From contig JBBDHG010000003.1 of assembly GCA_037951165.1 (NCBI GenBank), positions 10,440,501 through 10,504,500 on the forward strand: a DNA stretch of 64,000 nt. The letters are read 5' to 3'. Origin of the DNA: Lophius americanus. Its lineage: Eukaryota; Chordata; Actinopteri; Lophiiformes; Lophiidae. The notes under the pieces are model-generated. The model was not told the DNA's origin, did no database searches, and saw only the letters and a list, made by a program, of their open reading frames with translations. Positions 45,963-57,800 of the stretch are shown here, one piece after another. The position numbers were made by a program, and so were the translations under genes. Positions within the stretch are counted from its first letter, which is position 1. Each line of letters starts with the position of its first letter.

Positions 45963-48900
45963 CTGGAGGTTGGCAGGGGGTGCAGAATTTATTTTAGACG
46001 TCTAATGTAAGAGAGCGACACATCAATGAGGGAATTGTAGTATAATAAACTGTAAAAATACTCACTAGGTCGTCAGACATTCCTTCAGTGCAGAGTTCTC
46101 TTCTCGACACTTGAACGGCATGAGCAAACCAGATTCTTTACAGCAGTGGTTGAAAGCTGGAGGGCGTTGGAGGGAAGAAGTGGCAGAGATTAACAGAAAC
46201 AGAAGAACATTCTCAACATGTACAAGACTAAAACATTAACTATTTAACATTTACCTATTAACATCTTACCTCGAGTACAAACAGGAAAAATGTGCCTACT
46301 ACAAACCAAGATGGTTCTCCCCTTGACGATCCACACAAAGAAGGAAACCGCTGTCACATCGCCATGCCCCTTTTCTAACTCTTTCTCACACAAGTACTTT
46401 CTCGTATTTACCATTACTGGCCACCAAGTGGTTTATCTCTCATTCCCCAAATTACATTATTGCTCTCTAAAAGTCAGACCATCCCCCGTAAATATAAACA
46501 AGTACCCAAAGTATTAAGAATAAGTTATTTTTATATTCTAAACTGACTGAAAGTCTTCATCACCTAATTGACCTGAATTCAGAAGCTATTTCTACTCAGC
46601 ATGTTCAAGGTGGGATCCTTTTTCTTCTACCTATGAACCATCACCAGAGGTAGTAACTGCACCACATCAGCATTAGCTGGCCCGCTGGTAGAACAGGGCA
46701 GGAGTCTGAGGAATTCCGTGTGCAAACTAAATTAAAAAAAAAGCAGCTAGTATTGGTTAGCAGCCAGCACAAAGAGGAAGATAAATGGAAAATGTATTTA
46801 AAATGGGGAGATAAAATCTGAGGTCTGGGAGCTCCTTCACAACTGAGCACAGAACGAGATGAATATCTCGAAAACACTGCGATGCGGTGAAACTGCAGTT
46901 CGACAAGGAGCCGGGGGCAAGACTTCATGGACGACATAAAGAAAAAAGTGATTACAGATGAGAGTCAAGAGTCTGATCAAGAAGATTCAATGCATTAAAA
47001 TGACTTAGTATGTCGGATGAACAATGGAAAGGCGGTTGGTCCTGATGACATAAAGATGGAGGTATTGAGGTCTCTCTGAGAGGGGACGGAGGAGTTTCTA
47101 ACGAGATTGTTTCACACTATCATGGAGAGAGAGATGATGCCTGAGAAATGGAGCTAAAGTGTACTGGTACCGATTTTCAAGAACAAGGATGATGTTCAGA
47201 GCTGTAGCAGCTACAGAGGTATTAGGCTGATGAGCCAACCAATGAAGATCTGGGAAAGAGGAGTGGATGCTGAAGCTGGGCTTACACCGTACGATTTGAG
47301 CCCAATTCACCCTTGCAAATGAGCCTCAGGACTGCCAGGGCGTCTGACGGTGTCAGTCCTTTGTCGTTTGTCACCCAGTGTACGCGGGTCACGAGTGCCG
47401 ATAAGCAGCCCCCCTACAGGGGCCGGATGAGCAAAAGGTTTCCTGGTGTGTCAGATATTCTGGCAGGGAGTCAACTCGATCGGTTGACGTCAGCACCTTC
47501 TTTTCTCACTGCGCCTGTGAGAAGTGGGGAGTTTTGTCTGGGTTGCCATGGTGACACCAATAATATGCACTTATAAAGTAGAGATTGCAGTTTGTGGATA
47601 GTAAGAAAGGACGAATGAGAGAGGAACACGGCTGTCGGAGCGGTGCTTACTATAAAGTTAACACTCTAGACAGTCAAATATATCTCGCTTCCCTCCAGGT
47701 CACTCTGCAAAATAGACCAGCCAAGCTGTTGACGGCGTTCTGGATAGCCATTAGTCCAGATACGCCGGCAACTTTACAAATATAAAATAAGTTACGGCAC
47801 ACAGGATGGCAGAATGCTCATCAGAACAGCTTCTTTTTGTCTTATTTTTTGTTCCACGGAGAAAAATTAAATGACAATTGTAAATAGTGACTAGTGACTA
47901 GTCGCAGTGTGAGGACTCATGTCGTTTGGGAGGATCTGATCGTACAGTGTGAACACACCAATCGTGAGCTTTCACAAATGTTTGATTCGTACAAAGTGAG
48001 TTGAAATTAATAGATCACGACTATAAAGTCATACAGTGTAAGCCCAGCTTAAGATAAGAATAGAGATGACAATTTCAGTTGTATGGTTCCATGCCAAGAA
48101 AGAGCACTACAGATGCAATCTTTGATTTGAGAGTGCTGATGGAGTACAGAGAAGAATAGAAGTACTTGCATTGTGTCTTTGTGGATTTAGAGAAAGCGTA
48201 CGTTAGAGTGCCGAGGGAGGAATTGTGGTATTGCATGAGGAAGCCTGGAGTGGCAGAGCAACATGCTGGATTGGTACAGGATATGAATGAGAGCAGCGTG
48301 ACAGCATGGAGGTGTTTGAAGGAGTGGGACCGCACCAAGGAACTGCTCTGTGCCGCTTCTTGTTTGCTTTGGTGATAGACAGGCTGACAGATGTGGTCCA
48401 GCAGGAGTCTGTCTGGACTAGGATGTTCGTGGATGATATTGTGGTTTTTGGTTGACCACGATGGTAGCGAGACCAGCTGTGCTGTATGGTTTATCGATGG
48501 TGTCACTGACGGGTGTCAGAGCTGGAAGTGGCAAGGCTGAAGATGTTTAAATGTTCTTTGACAATGACAAGGATGGACAGGATTAGAAATGAGCACATCA
48601 GAGGGAAACCCCAGCTTAGACGTCCTGGACACAAATTTAGAGGCCAGATTGAGATGGTTTTGAAAAGTGAAAGATTTGTAGAGGGATGCCGGAGATGGGA
48701 CTGCCAGGCAGGAGAAAAAGGGAAAGCCCAAAGAAGAGGTTTATGGATGTGGTGAGAGAGGACATGCAGTTGGTTGGTGTGACAGAGGAAGATGCAGAGG
48801 GTAGGGTAAAATATAAACAGGTGACCCCCAGAAGGGAACAGCTGGGAGAAGATTTAGTATGTGAATGATTTTATTAACCGATCAATACGTTAAGATAATG

Positions 48901-51900
48901 GACAAAATAGGGCTTCTATTAATTTAATTAACATTAAATGAACAAAATATCTATCTTAGATGAAAACCAAATCTTAAGAATAAATTAAATACTAGAGTGA
49001 ATATCCTTCCCCCAGTTCCCCTTGTCAGAGAGTTACTAAGTTTATTTCTAACACAGTCAGGTGAAAGCAACCTGGTGAGCTCTTCCGTAAAGCTGCATCA
49101 GTGACACTAGGACATGGCTCCAGGTTTATTCCAGATTAATCGTCCACATGTAAACAAGGTGTGGAATACTCGGAGTCTTCACCTTCTTAGCAAGCGCTTT
49201 CTCAAGAATTTAATTAAGAACACTTTAGTCCCATGTACCATTTCTACATCTTATAACAACATAATTACCTTTATCAGGGACATCAGTATGGTTGTCACAT
49301 AGACAATTCATCAGGATGCAGATGTGGGGGGAAAAAACGACCACAAAACCAATTTAGAGAAGCAGAACAGTGCGACTAATCTAATCAGCAAATGCCTCAT
49401 CCTTGTCCCAGGGCACCAATAGATACTGCAGGAGGGTGTCTTTCTGATCAGTTACATAAAAAGGCAAATCTAGGCCCGCTTTATGTATAAAGAGATCCTT
49501 CTAAAGAAATGTGCAATGCCACATCTACTATAATGGTCTGGCAGTTAGAACAAAGAACATAGTGAGGGACAGTTGGAGGAATCTCAAATACATATTATCT
49601 CATGACAGAAACTAAATGTTTGGATTCGAAGAAAGGTATATGCGTTTGTGAAAATAAAAAGAATAAATAAAGACACCAATCAAAGTATTATAACTTCAAA
49701 AACCCCAAATAATCCAAACATGAAGGCGGTCCGACAACATGGGAAAAGACAGATTTTACCTGTGTAAAACATAATCATAGAAAACTTGCAAACTTGCATT
49801 AGAGCCCAGTGCAAACGCAAGCATGTATACTGATAAAGACTCGACTTAAGGGTGTGAAGGAGGGGCCTGGTGGTTTGGGGGGGTTGTCCATTGCCTATAC
49901 TACCACTATCTGTCCGGGCAGCTAAGGCGGCATTTGAACTGTTTCAGATAATGATCTACATGTGTCTACAAGAATTAAACAGAAACTATGAAGGTCTTAA
50001 ATCATCTGAAAAATAATCATGTCAAACTATAAAATGCATAACTTGAGTATTTAGGGAAGGAGAGCCAGAAGAGCAAGAAGTAAGAAGTATAGCACTCTGT
50101 TTTGATTTTAATGTCTGATTTTGAGTCCTGTTTTTAAATGTTATTTTTCCCTGTATCTGTAAAGGGACTTGTAATATTTATGAATGCGCTCTATAAATAC
50201 AATGTATAATTATTATTATTAGTATTTCATGATTTTGGTTCATGAACAATCCTGTCGATTGCATTCAACAACATTAATTCCAATGACAGTTATGGTGTTG
50301 ATTTTCCTTTTTTTGGAACTTAATTTTTGTATTTTAAGAGGGCTGCAACTAAAATCTATTTTGATAGATGATGAATCTATCCATTTTTGAAACCATCAAT
50401 CCAAGAATTCTATTTTGGATTGACCCCTTTTCCTCCTGGTTTAAATAAAGTTTAATTTAAAATAAATAAACAAATCTTACGATTACTAAATTGTTCTTAT
50501 AAAGCTATCAGCTTTTGAATTTAGCTTTAAGTTTTGTTAAGCACATGCCAACTTCCAATAAAGACAATAAAGATGAAAACTTATTTGCAAAATACGTCAT
50601 TTAATTAACTTTACCGCATTTAATACAGACTGAAATCAAACAGGTTACTATACCAATAGTATATTTGCTGAACTGAAGAGTGTCATTGTGATTGTACTTT
50701 TGTTATTTGGTTCCCTTGACCTAATTAACAATTCATCACATTTGAAACAGTAAACATGAAGTACATGCCTTTTAACACTGAGCTAGCTGGCTAACTAACT
50801 AGCTTCCCGAGACAAGTCGTCATAGCCCATAGAGCCAGTGAGCCTCCACTTCACATGCTCCAGCATTGATAACGTGACTGCTTGCCAGAACCGGTCATTT
50901 TGATATTTAAATAGTTATTTATTCGTTTTTTATTTATCCACGATGAAACAAGATATATGGAATTTTTATTTGTTTGCAAATGGTAATTTATTTTAATTTT
51001 TAAATGGTTATTGATGTTGACCTAAGATAGAAAACGGCTAATCATTTGAAATAAACAAAGTAAGTAACGTCTTGTTCACATGAATTTAGCCAGAATATAT
51101 AATCAAAAGGCCATAGATTAGGATTAAATCAAAAAAATCAGTGATGTCTTTATTTTACACACACACCTTGAACTTTCTCAGCACAGAGCTCCTTGGCTTT
51201 CTCCCTCATCAGCTTTGGGATAAGGACATCTTTCTCCACATGCCTTAACTGGATCTCGTCTGAGAAGACCCAGGGCCAAAAGAGAGAAAAGGCCACAAGT
51301 TAGCTTTCAAAACCATGTTCAGCATCAACACTAGACCTGTTTGTGTCTCTTAAATATCGTTCTTTGGATGTTTTACTCAATTAATATATTCAATGTTAGT
51401 ATTTCCACTCTTTTCGTGCCACCATATACTTCAAGTCAACTACACTACACAGTTGATTTCTTGTCAAATTGACATTCTGACTTAAATTGCCGAGCAATAT
51501 ATTCAAGGAATCAACAATTAGTTAAAAGTTAAACGGATATCGGTTTTTTAATTATCTGTAAATTGTTCGTAGAATTTCTTATATAATAATAATAATAATA
51601 CATTTAATTTATAATGCACTTTACATTTGGATCAAATCTCAAAGTGCTAAAATATATAATGATGATTGATGATGATTTATAATAGTTTCACGTTAATCGC
51701 ATTAAATTTGGAGTATCGATCACTTGCTGCGCAAAACATTCATCATCAACATTTGGCCCGTTTTATTGTGTAATCGTGATATTTCTGTCATGTTTAACAA
51801 AACAATCACTCAATTCATGAAAGTTACTTCATGATGCAATAATCTTTTGTTGCTGTCTTAAGAGTAAAACCTATTTCGTAACTTACAAACAGACATAATC

Positions 51901-52151
51901 TCATGTCCCTGACCTTAGAGAAAGCTTATAAACACACCAGACAAACGAATATATTGAGACTGGTCAGGAAATGGGGAGCACTCGTTAGCTAACATTAGCA
52001 ACACATAACATTTAGCAGTCTTTCCGGGATGCACGCGGCTTCATGGTGATATATGTTCGTCAACTCTCATACTTGGCATAGCTCGTTTTGTGGAAGCTTA
52101 ACATTTCAGACTGAATAAAGTTAAAGTTTTACCAGTGTTAATTGCCTCCAT
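45842..52151 (-). CDS. cmc1: CMC1, C-X9-C motif protein, mitochondrial complex IV assembly factor
   Basis: Coding exons in order: 52151-52133 (19 nt), 51260-51168 (93), 46156-46066 (91), 45962-45842 (121 with TAA). The total is 324 nt, 107 aa; human CMC1 is 106 aa. Introns are GT-AG and phases agree throughout. Family hallmarks are LRHVEKDVLIPKLMREKAKE near the N-terminus, the first CX9C (C-AEKVQAFNH-C), the second CX9C (C-REENSALKE-C), and EECKQVYIKEKLEFERTGIP and KLPASM at the end. The protein is made without a presequence, is oxidised by MIA40 in the intermembrane space, and in human cells stabilises newly made COX1 with COA3 and COX14. It converges on azi2, as in human. Intron 2 (5011 bp) is swollen by mobile elements. 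Confidence 0.97.
46066..46156 (-). CDS. cmc1: cmc1 coding exon 3 (twin CX9C core)
   Basis: Acceptor CGCCCTCCAG, then AFNHCCKESGLLMPFKC and REENSALKECLTTY; donor CTA|GTGAGT. It holds the second cysteine of the first CX9C pair and both of the second pair. The next intron is only 103 bp. Confidence 0.96.
47005..48875 (+). mobile_element. Decayed RTE-type LINE in cmc1 intron 2, split by an insertion
   Basis: Plus strand, antisense to cmc1. Before the insertion: AVGPDDIKMEV, FKNKDDVQSCSSYRGIRLMS (RT). After it: FVDLEKAYVRVPREELWYCM, then FVDDIVVF, a variant of the catalytic YADD. The frame then jumps to the C-terminal part SELEVARLKMFKCSLTMTRM, RIRNEHIRG and LVGVTEEDAEGR. The region between the RT palm and this C-terminal part is missing, and stops interrupt all blocks. 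It is the same class as the copy at 11890-13805. Confidence 0.85.
47276..48047. mobile_element. 772-bp inverted-repeat DNA element nested in the RTE LINE
   Basis: Left end CTGGGCTTACACCGTACGAT; the reverse complement of the right end is CTGGGCTTACACTGTATGAC. The first 12 bases are identical and about 19 of 22 match. The LINE reading continues on both sides (KIWERGVDAE left, STTDAIFDLRVLMEY right), which proves insertion into the LINE. Flanks CTGAAG and CTTAAG may be an imperfect target-site duplication. No transposase is visible, so it is non-autonomous; superfamily unknown. Confidence 0.8.
50150..50222 (+). repeat. Dispersed 3' tail repeat ending (ATT)n
   Basis: GAATGCGCTCTATAAATACAATG then (ATT)n. 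Same family as 30045-30137; lies in cmc1 intron 2. Confidence 0.6.
50338..50895 (-). repeat. Dispersed repeat, copy B (hAT-like), inverted relative to copy A
   Basis: Minus-strand reading follows copy A (1-555) block by block: GGAGCATGTGAAGTGGAGGC, GCTAGCTCAGTGTTAAAAGG, GGCATGTGCTTAACAAAAC, TTAGTTGCAGCCCTC. It lies in cmc1 intron 2. The GGGCTGCAACTAA end is the likely element terminus. Sequence beyond it, to about 51080, also resembles 27500-27600 (TTGA(G/C)CTAAGATA(C/G)AAAA), so the true element may be longer. Confidence 0.6.
51168..51260 (-). CDS. cmc1: cmc1 coding exon 2
   Basis: Acceptor GTCTTCTCAG, then DEIQLRHVEKDVLIPKLM and REKAKELCAEKVQ; donor CAAG|GTGTGT in a GT run. It contains the first cysteine of CX9C motif one. 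Confidence 0.96.
51577..51655 (-). repeat. Dispersed 3' tail repeat, reverse orientation
   Basis: (ATA)n followed by CATTTAATTTATAATGCACT and TCAAAGTGCTA, the reverse form of the tail at 30045. In cmc1 intron 1. Confidence 0.6.
52133..52151 (-). CDS. cmc1: cmc1 coding exon 1 (19-nt coding part)
   Basis: ATGGAGGCAATTAACACTG then GTAAAA. It encodes MEAINT plus one base and joins in phase to the next exon. Very short, but the human first exon is also short and the join gives the expected protein length. Confidence 0.85.
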
Positions 52152-52230
52152 TGTGGTACTGTCGCTCAAAACATCCCGGACGAAACCAATGTGACCTATC
52201 TCAAGTCCGCTCAAACTACTTCCGCTGACA
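52152..52230 (-). promoter_or_regulatory. cmc1: cmc1 5' UTR and promoter with ETS site
   Basis: ACTTCCG at 52218-52224 is CGGAAGT on the minus strand, 67 bases above the start codon, the usual place for an ETS/GABP-type site in TATA-less mitochondrial-gene promoters. The same core occurs at the azi2 promoter (28743-28749). Function is inferred. Confidence 0.5.
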
Positions 52231-54860
52231 TCATAGGTGACTTAAAAACTACAAGTCCCAGACTCAGCAACGCATTTATACATGTACGAGTCCTACTATG
52301 GTGACACCAAGACCCGACTCTGTGAACGTATGATTTTAACGCTAGAGAGAATTAAAGTTAAAAATAAAAATTTGTAAATGTTTTAACATACTATAAATTA
52401 AAAATTGAAATTTTTGTTGAACATGCCACTGCTTTACACGCTAAAGAGCAATGCAATCTGGATTTAAATTAAGTTAAGCTTAAAAGAAGTCTTAGAATTT
52501 CTCAACCAATAGAGAAACATGATACATGAACATGAAATGTATGAAAATTGTATCTGAAAAAAAACTAATAACTACAGTCAGACAATCGCAGTGAAGTTAT
52601 TTTTTTCCTGAAATAAAAAGGAGTACAAGTATAACATGGCTTACAATGTAAGTACTCAAGAAGTACGTCAAATGTGTTCTTAAGAAAGAGCTTGAACAAA
52701 TTTACTAGTTACTATCCACCTGTCATATACCTACAGATACCTACCAATTATGTTAAAAAATTGCTTATAGAATGAGGCCAGAAAACATAGTGTAGTAGTA
52801 AAACTGTAAAAATGGTAAATGTATAATACTATGAGGAACTTTATTTGAGGGAAAAAAAAGATCAGCGGTGATCCATTAGAAGTGTGCTAAGTGTGTAATG
52901 TTTGTTTTTGAAGAGACTCTGCCTTAATTCCCAGCTCTAATGAGACAATCAACTGCCTTTCTGGTGTTCTGTGCCCTTTGAATGACAGCTTTATAAACAT
53001 CAGCAGACTAAGTAGTCAAAAATATTCAGTAATCTAAGACCAAAGAAAATTTACTATGTAAAACCTTCATTTTCAAATTGTGATATCTTGATTTGGAAGT
53101 TATTTGGTTTCTCATTCATCATTGATCCCCACAATTTATTTTGTGAAGACCAGTGCCTTACTTTCGTTACCATTGCCATAGTATATGCATTAATTAATGA
53201 AGAGTACATCCTTTAACCACAGTTTCAATCTATATCATTTGCAACAAAATAAAAATTATTTTGTATAAAGCAAGCAGCATATGCAGCATAATAATGGTGA
53301 AAGAATGCATTGCAGTGATGCAGTGAAATCACATTGACTTTCAAACTAGTTATATCTGAGTGTGCAGCACAGATTTCGTGCTGAGACTGACCACATTCAG
53401 CTGAGTGGAAAACTGGTTGTATAGATCCCATGCAAAGATGATCGGCCAATGTGACAGATAACACACATAGCCACACCTTGAGCAAAAGACGAGATACACA
53501 TATATAGATTCCCATGCGAGACAGGCATAACCAATCTACCACTACATCCAAACCACACATACACTACACACACCCCACCAACAAATATGGTGCATGGAAT
53601 TGTGTGCCTATGTTACTGCTCTCTCTCCTCTTTTTTTCTCTTTCTCTTTTGTCAGGGGTGTATTCTCTTTTCATTGGCCAATCACAGGACAGAGAGAAAG
53701 CAAAGGAGAGGACAAAATATTTCTGAAAGATGAAAACAGGCTTCTCGTACAAATGGTGTGCCCAAGCCCAAACAGTAGATCCCCCCAAACTGCAGCACAA
53801 ATGGCCAAATGAGGCCAAATATGAAATAAATATTTGGATATTTTCTGCATTCTTGACTAAACATGAGTTTTATTTCAAATCTTTCACCATCCAAGCAAGC
53901 GATCTCTTTAAATAAGTCCACTGAAGCCATCGGAATGTGTTGTACATAATTAAAGATGGGAATCTAGGACATAATGGCCACTTCAGGTGACTTAGTAAAA
54001 ATATGTATATGAGAGATATCTTCTTGATAAAAAGTGGCGAATAGTATTAATATTAGAAAATAAAGAAATACATCTATATGGAAATAAGAGTGCAACACAT
54101 GTTTTGGGGGGACTGCAAAGAAAACTTGCTTTGATTATGACAAAAAACATGTGCAATTTGTCAAAAAGCAAATATAAAAAATAAATATAAATGGAAAAAC
54201 ACATTCAAATGCAGTTATTTGGATCAAGTTGCACATGAAAAACATGCAATTAGATTAGATAAACTAGTGAATGTAGAATGTGTGTTTACATTTCTCCTTA
54301 ATTATGTTAATTTATTCTCATAAGGAAAAATAAAATAATTACTAGTATGATTAATATTGTTTGTATTTTTTTTTATAGCATATGTTAATAATTATACATT
54401 ATTATACCTTGCAGACATCTTTCGCGCTGATTTTCTGTGGCAGTGCTCTCTGATCACAAGACTTACTCTTCCCCTATAATGGTTTGAACACAGTTTTCAC
54501 AATATGCCATAAATGCACAGAAGCACCAGATGGTTATTAATCATAAGTGTTAGCCCAGTTGGTTTTATAATTAGGCTGTCTAACAAACGCTATTTCATAG
54601 CAAAGGTGAATTGCAATATTCAAACAGATATTAGGTAGCTTGATAACTCAATTGTTTTGCTGTGTGAGAGCTGGAGTAATTCTATGTCTTTTTTTGTTTT
54701 CAAACCGGATCAGATCCTGCAATGTCAACCTTTGAAGACAAAATTGCTTGACACCTGTAGAAGTATCCGTTAATTCCACTTCAGTCTTTTCATTTTGTGT
54801 CATGAAAGAGGAAATTCACTTTTTTAAAAAACAGGTTAATCTTTAGAAGACTGCACAGAA
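52231..54860. other. Intergenic, no gene recognised
   Basis: AT-rich. Short frames at 53225-53930 overlap on both strands and show no family motif or consistent splice signals. Confidence 0.4.
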
Positions 54861-57800
54861 AACATGTCAGATATGTCTTAGGACACGGAAGAGTAAGCTG
54901 TTATCAAGGCCGCTCTGATGGTATAGCCCACCAGACCAGCGCTGCTGATATGGCAGTGCCAAAGGCTCCCAGCACTGATCCAATATTACCCAAGCAGCAG
55001 GGCCCCGTGAACCTGGCATAAGGAGGTTAGCAAAGTTTAAACCCTCTTTCTACATGCCTCACTGCTCAGGGCCAGATGCCAACTCCTCCAACTGTCCACT
55101 GATGGCCAAAAAACAGGCCATTTTCAGATATTTCGAAAGGGTCACTGGAAATGACACCATTTGCGCATGTGAGTACACGCAAAACCAGTATACATGGAGA
55201 TCGCAAACTTACGCCAAGGCTCAGCAGCCTCTGCGAAGAGTCCCTTCTCCTCAAAAGCCGCATTCATCTTTATATACGACACCTGTATTTACATTATTTC
55301 ACCATGAAAACAACCACCTAACAGCTATAACCTTCCACGTTTTAGGGCAAACAGCTGTTCTAAAAGTGTGGATGGATTTTATTTGCATAACTGAATCAGC
55401 TGTTCCCATCCCAAACGCCTGCTCTGATAAACCTTTTAATTTAATTCAGTCTTTTTTTTTTTAAGTTAAAGGGTTATACTCAGGATTCTTTACTTTGCCC
55501 CATTATTCAGATCCACTCCCTTATGTAATGACTGATTCCTTGCTCCAGGTCCACCCCAGGCATCATCAATATCCTACTGGTAGCGTATGCATAACTGATT
55601 TAAGCGGGGGAAAAAGTGTGAAAAAAATGGCCTATGGGTTACATTCGAAAAATGTAACCCATAAGAACCTTTTTGTGCTTATAAGGTCCACCAGGCTTTC
55701 CTTTTTTTTTTCTCCTCATGTGAAAATTACTAATTATTGTTACTTTAAGATCCGATATTTCCCATTTCTTATTTGCAATTCCACAGCGTACATCAAAAAC
55801 TGTAACTTAGTTGATTAACAGGTAAACACAACAATATTTTCCTTATATATTTTAGGTTTATTTTTCAAAATATGTAGTCGAAGCTGGTTCAATGTAGTAG
55901 AGGATATGTTACTAAATTATTTCAATTGTTCAATAGATTTAAACTTACCTTTACTTAAAATAAAAACACGATCATTGGGGACGCCATGAGGTCAATATAA
56001 AAAATAAACTTTCTTAAGTCACCATGGTCTCTTATGGGATCAATGGGTCATTCCCCTACATGCTTAACCTTCCTAATAGGGGTCATGACTCCCAGCAGTT
56101 TTAGTTTAAAACTGCTAATAGACAAACATTGAAGGCATTGGCCCCAACCTGATCACTTAACCTTGTCAGCAGAGATAATTGTCAATTGTATGTATGATGG
56201 TATGATTGTATTGTACGATTTATGGTCATTTAAACTTCATATGAATCATAGTTAAGGGGAAGCGACATGTGCACCAATACCATTTTGTTCAACAAGTACT
56301 AAAGCTGTTTTCCATCTTTACAACAGAGGAAATTATAAACTAATCTGATTATTAGACTAATTTTGATGATCACAATTCTTCAGACAGGCGGCACATTTTG
56401 CTAAGAGCCCCTTTGTGATGCACAGCCGCAGCAAGGAGAAGGTGTGTTCTGATTCTCCTGCTCTACTGCCTCGCACCCATCTGCATCAGTGTCTTCCAAG
56501 ACATCGTACGGCTGGCAGATGGGGTGTGGAGATGAGATTTTACAGAGTGTTTAAGTCAGAGCCATGGGTAGCCTCTTCAGGGTCGGTGGAGATCAGATAA
56601 TCCAACAGCTCGGGTGAGGGGATTACAAACCTACAGGCAGACCTCTGCTGTTGAGCCCTGCTGTGGGGCACCTTCCACAGGTCACCACTGAGAAATTTGG
56701 CACTGGTGATTACTGTCATTGTCAATCTAAGTACATCTTGAACTGTCTTGATATTAGAACGAGTCGCAGTGGGATGGCGTCACCTTGTCTCCTTGATGTG
56801 TTTTTGACATGGAATTGACAGCATTCTGCTGAAACAGTCATGTTATCTTTAATGAAACCGACGTATACAGGGGATCATAATGGCTCCCGGAAGACTACTT
56901 CTCCCCTTGCTGTTTCGTTCATAGAACTCAACTCTATAACCATGGGTTACAGGAAAAGAGGAATATTAGCAATTGGTCTGATAATAAGGATGATAGCAAC
57001 CCAATTCCAATAAAGTTTTAAGAGTTCATGGTGATGTGCATGTGAATATCAAATTAAAAGACTTTCTTTAGGAATATTAATACAATCTGGGCAGATCACC
57101 CGCCTTTCTAGGGGAAAAAAATGTCCAGCCATAATATTGAAATGGGCCTGAAAGCTTTTTTGCTCTCTGGCTCTGGTTGTGTTGGCACCACCGAAGCAAT
57201 GTCAGTATGCATTTCCTCTCAAGCAAGTGAAGGGGTCTGCCACTGGGCCACAATCTGCACTCGCTTCTCAGGCAGGATAAACCCTTTGACACCACGGTTT
57301 TTAATTAAAATTACATTAAGAGTAATCAGTCGGAAAGACTGGGGATGGGGGTCATAGAGATGGAGGGAGGGGTAAGGGGATGGTTGTTGCTGTTTATATG
57401 GATACGGACAGATCTTGCTGAGGGATCAGCAAAGATAATAATAAGGAGAAACAATACAGTAAAGATAGAATAAGCACATTTCTATTTAATGTTGGCCCAT
57501 CTTCTCACATACAAATAAGTGAAAAAATTCAAGTAATCAGTCTGGAGACCCCAAAAAGTGGAGATTGTCTGGTTGTCTGTCCTGACCTACACAGTGGTGA
57601 ATCAGAAATAATATTTGCAAAATGCTTAAAGGTTTTATTTAGAGGACATAAGTCTAGCTTTTTTCACTGCATCTGTTAGAAGGGGTAGACCGAATGTTAA
57701 CATGACTTCCTTTCCAGTGGCAGGGCAGGGCTGAAGAGAGAACGGGGAAAAAAACCCATTCTTTCTCACTTAAGGGGCTCTTGCCAAGATAATTATAAGC

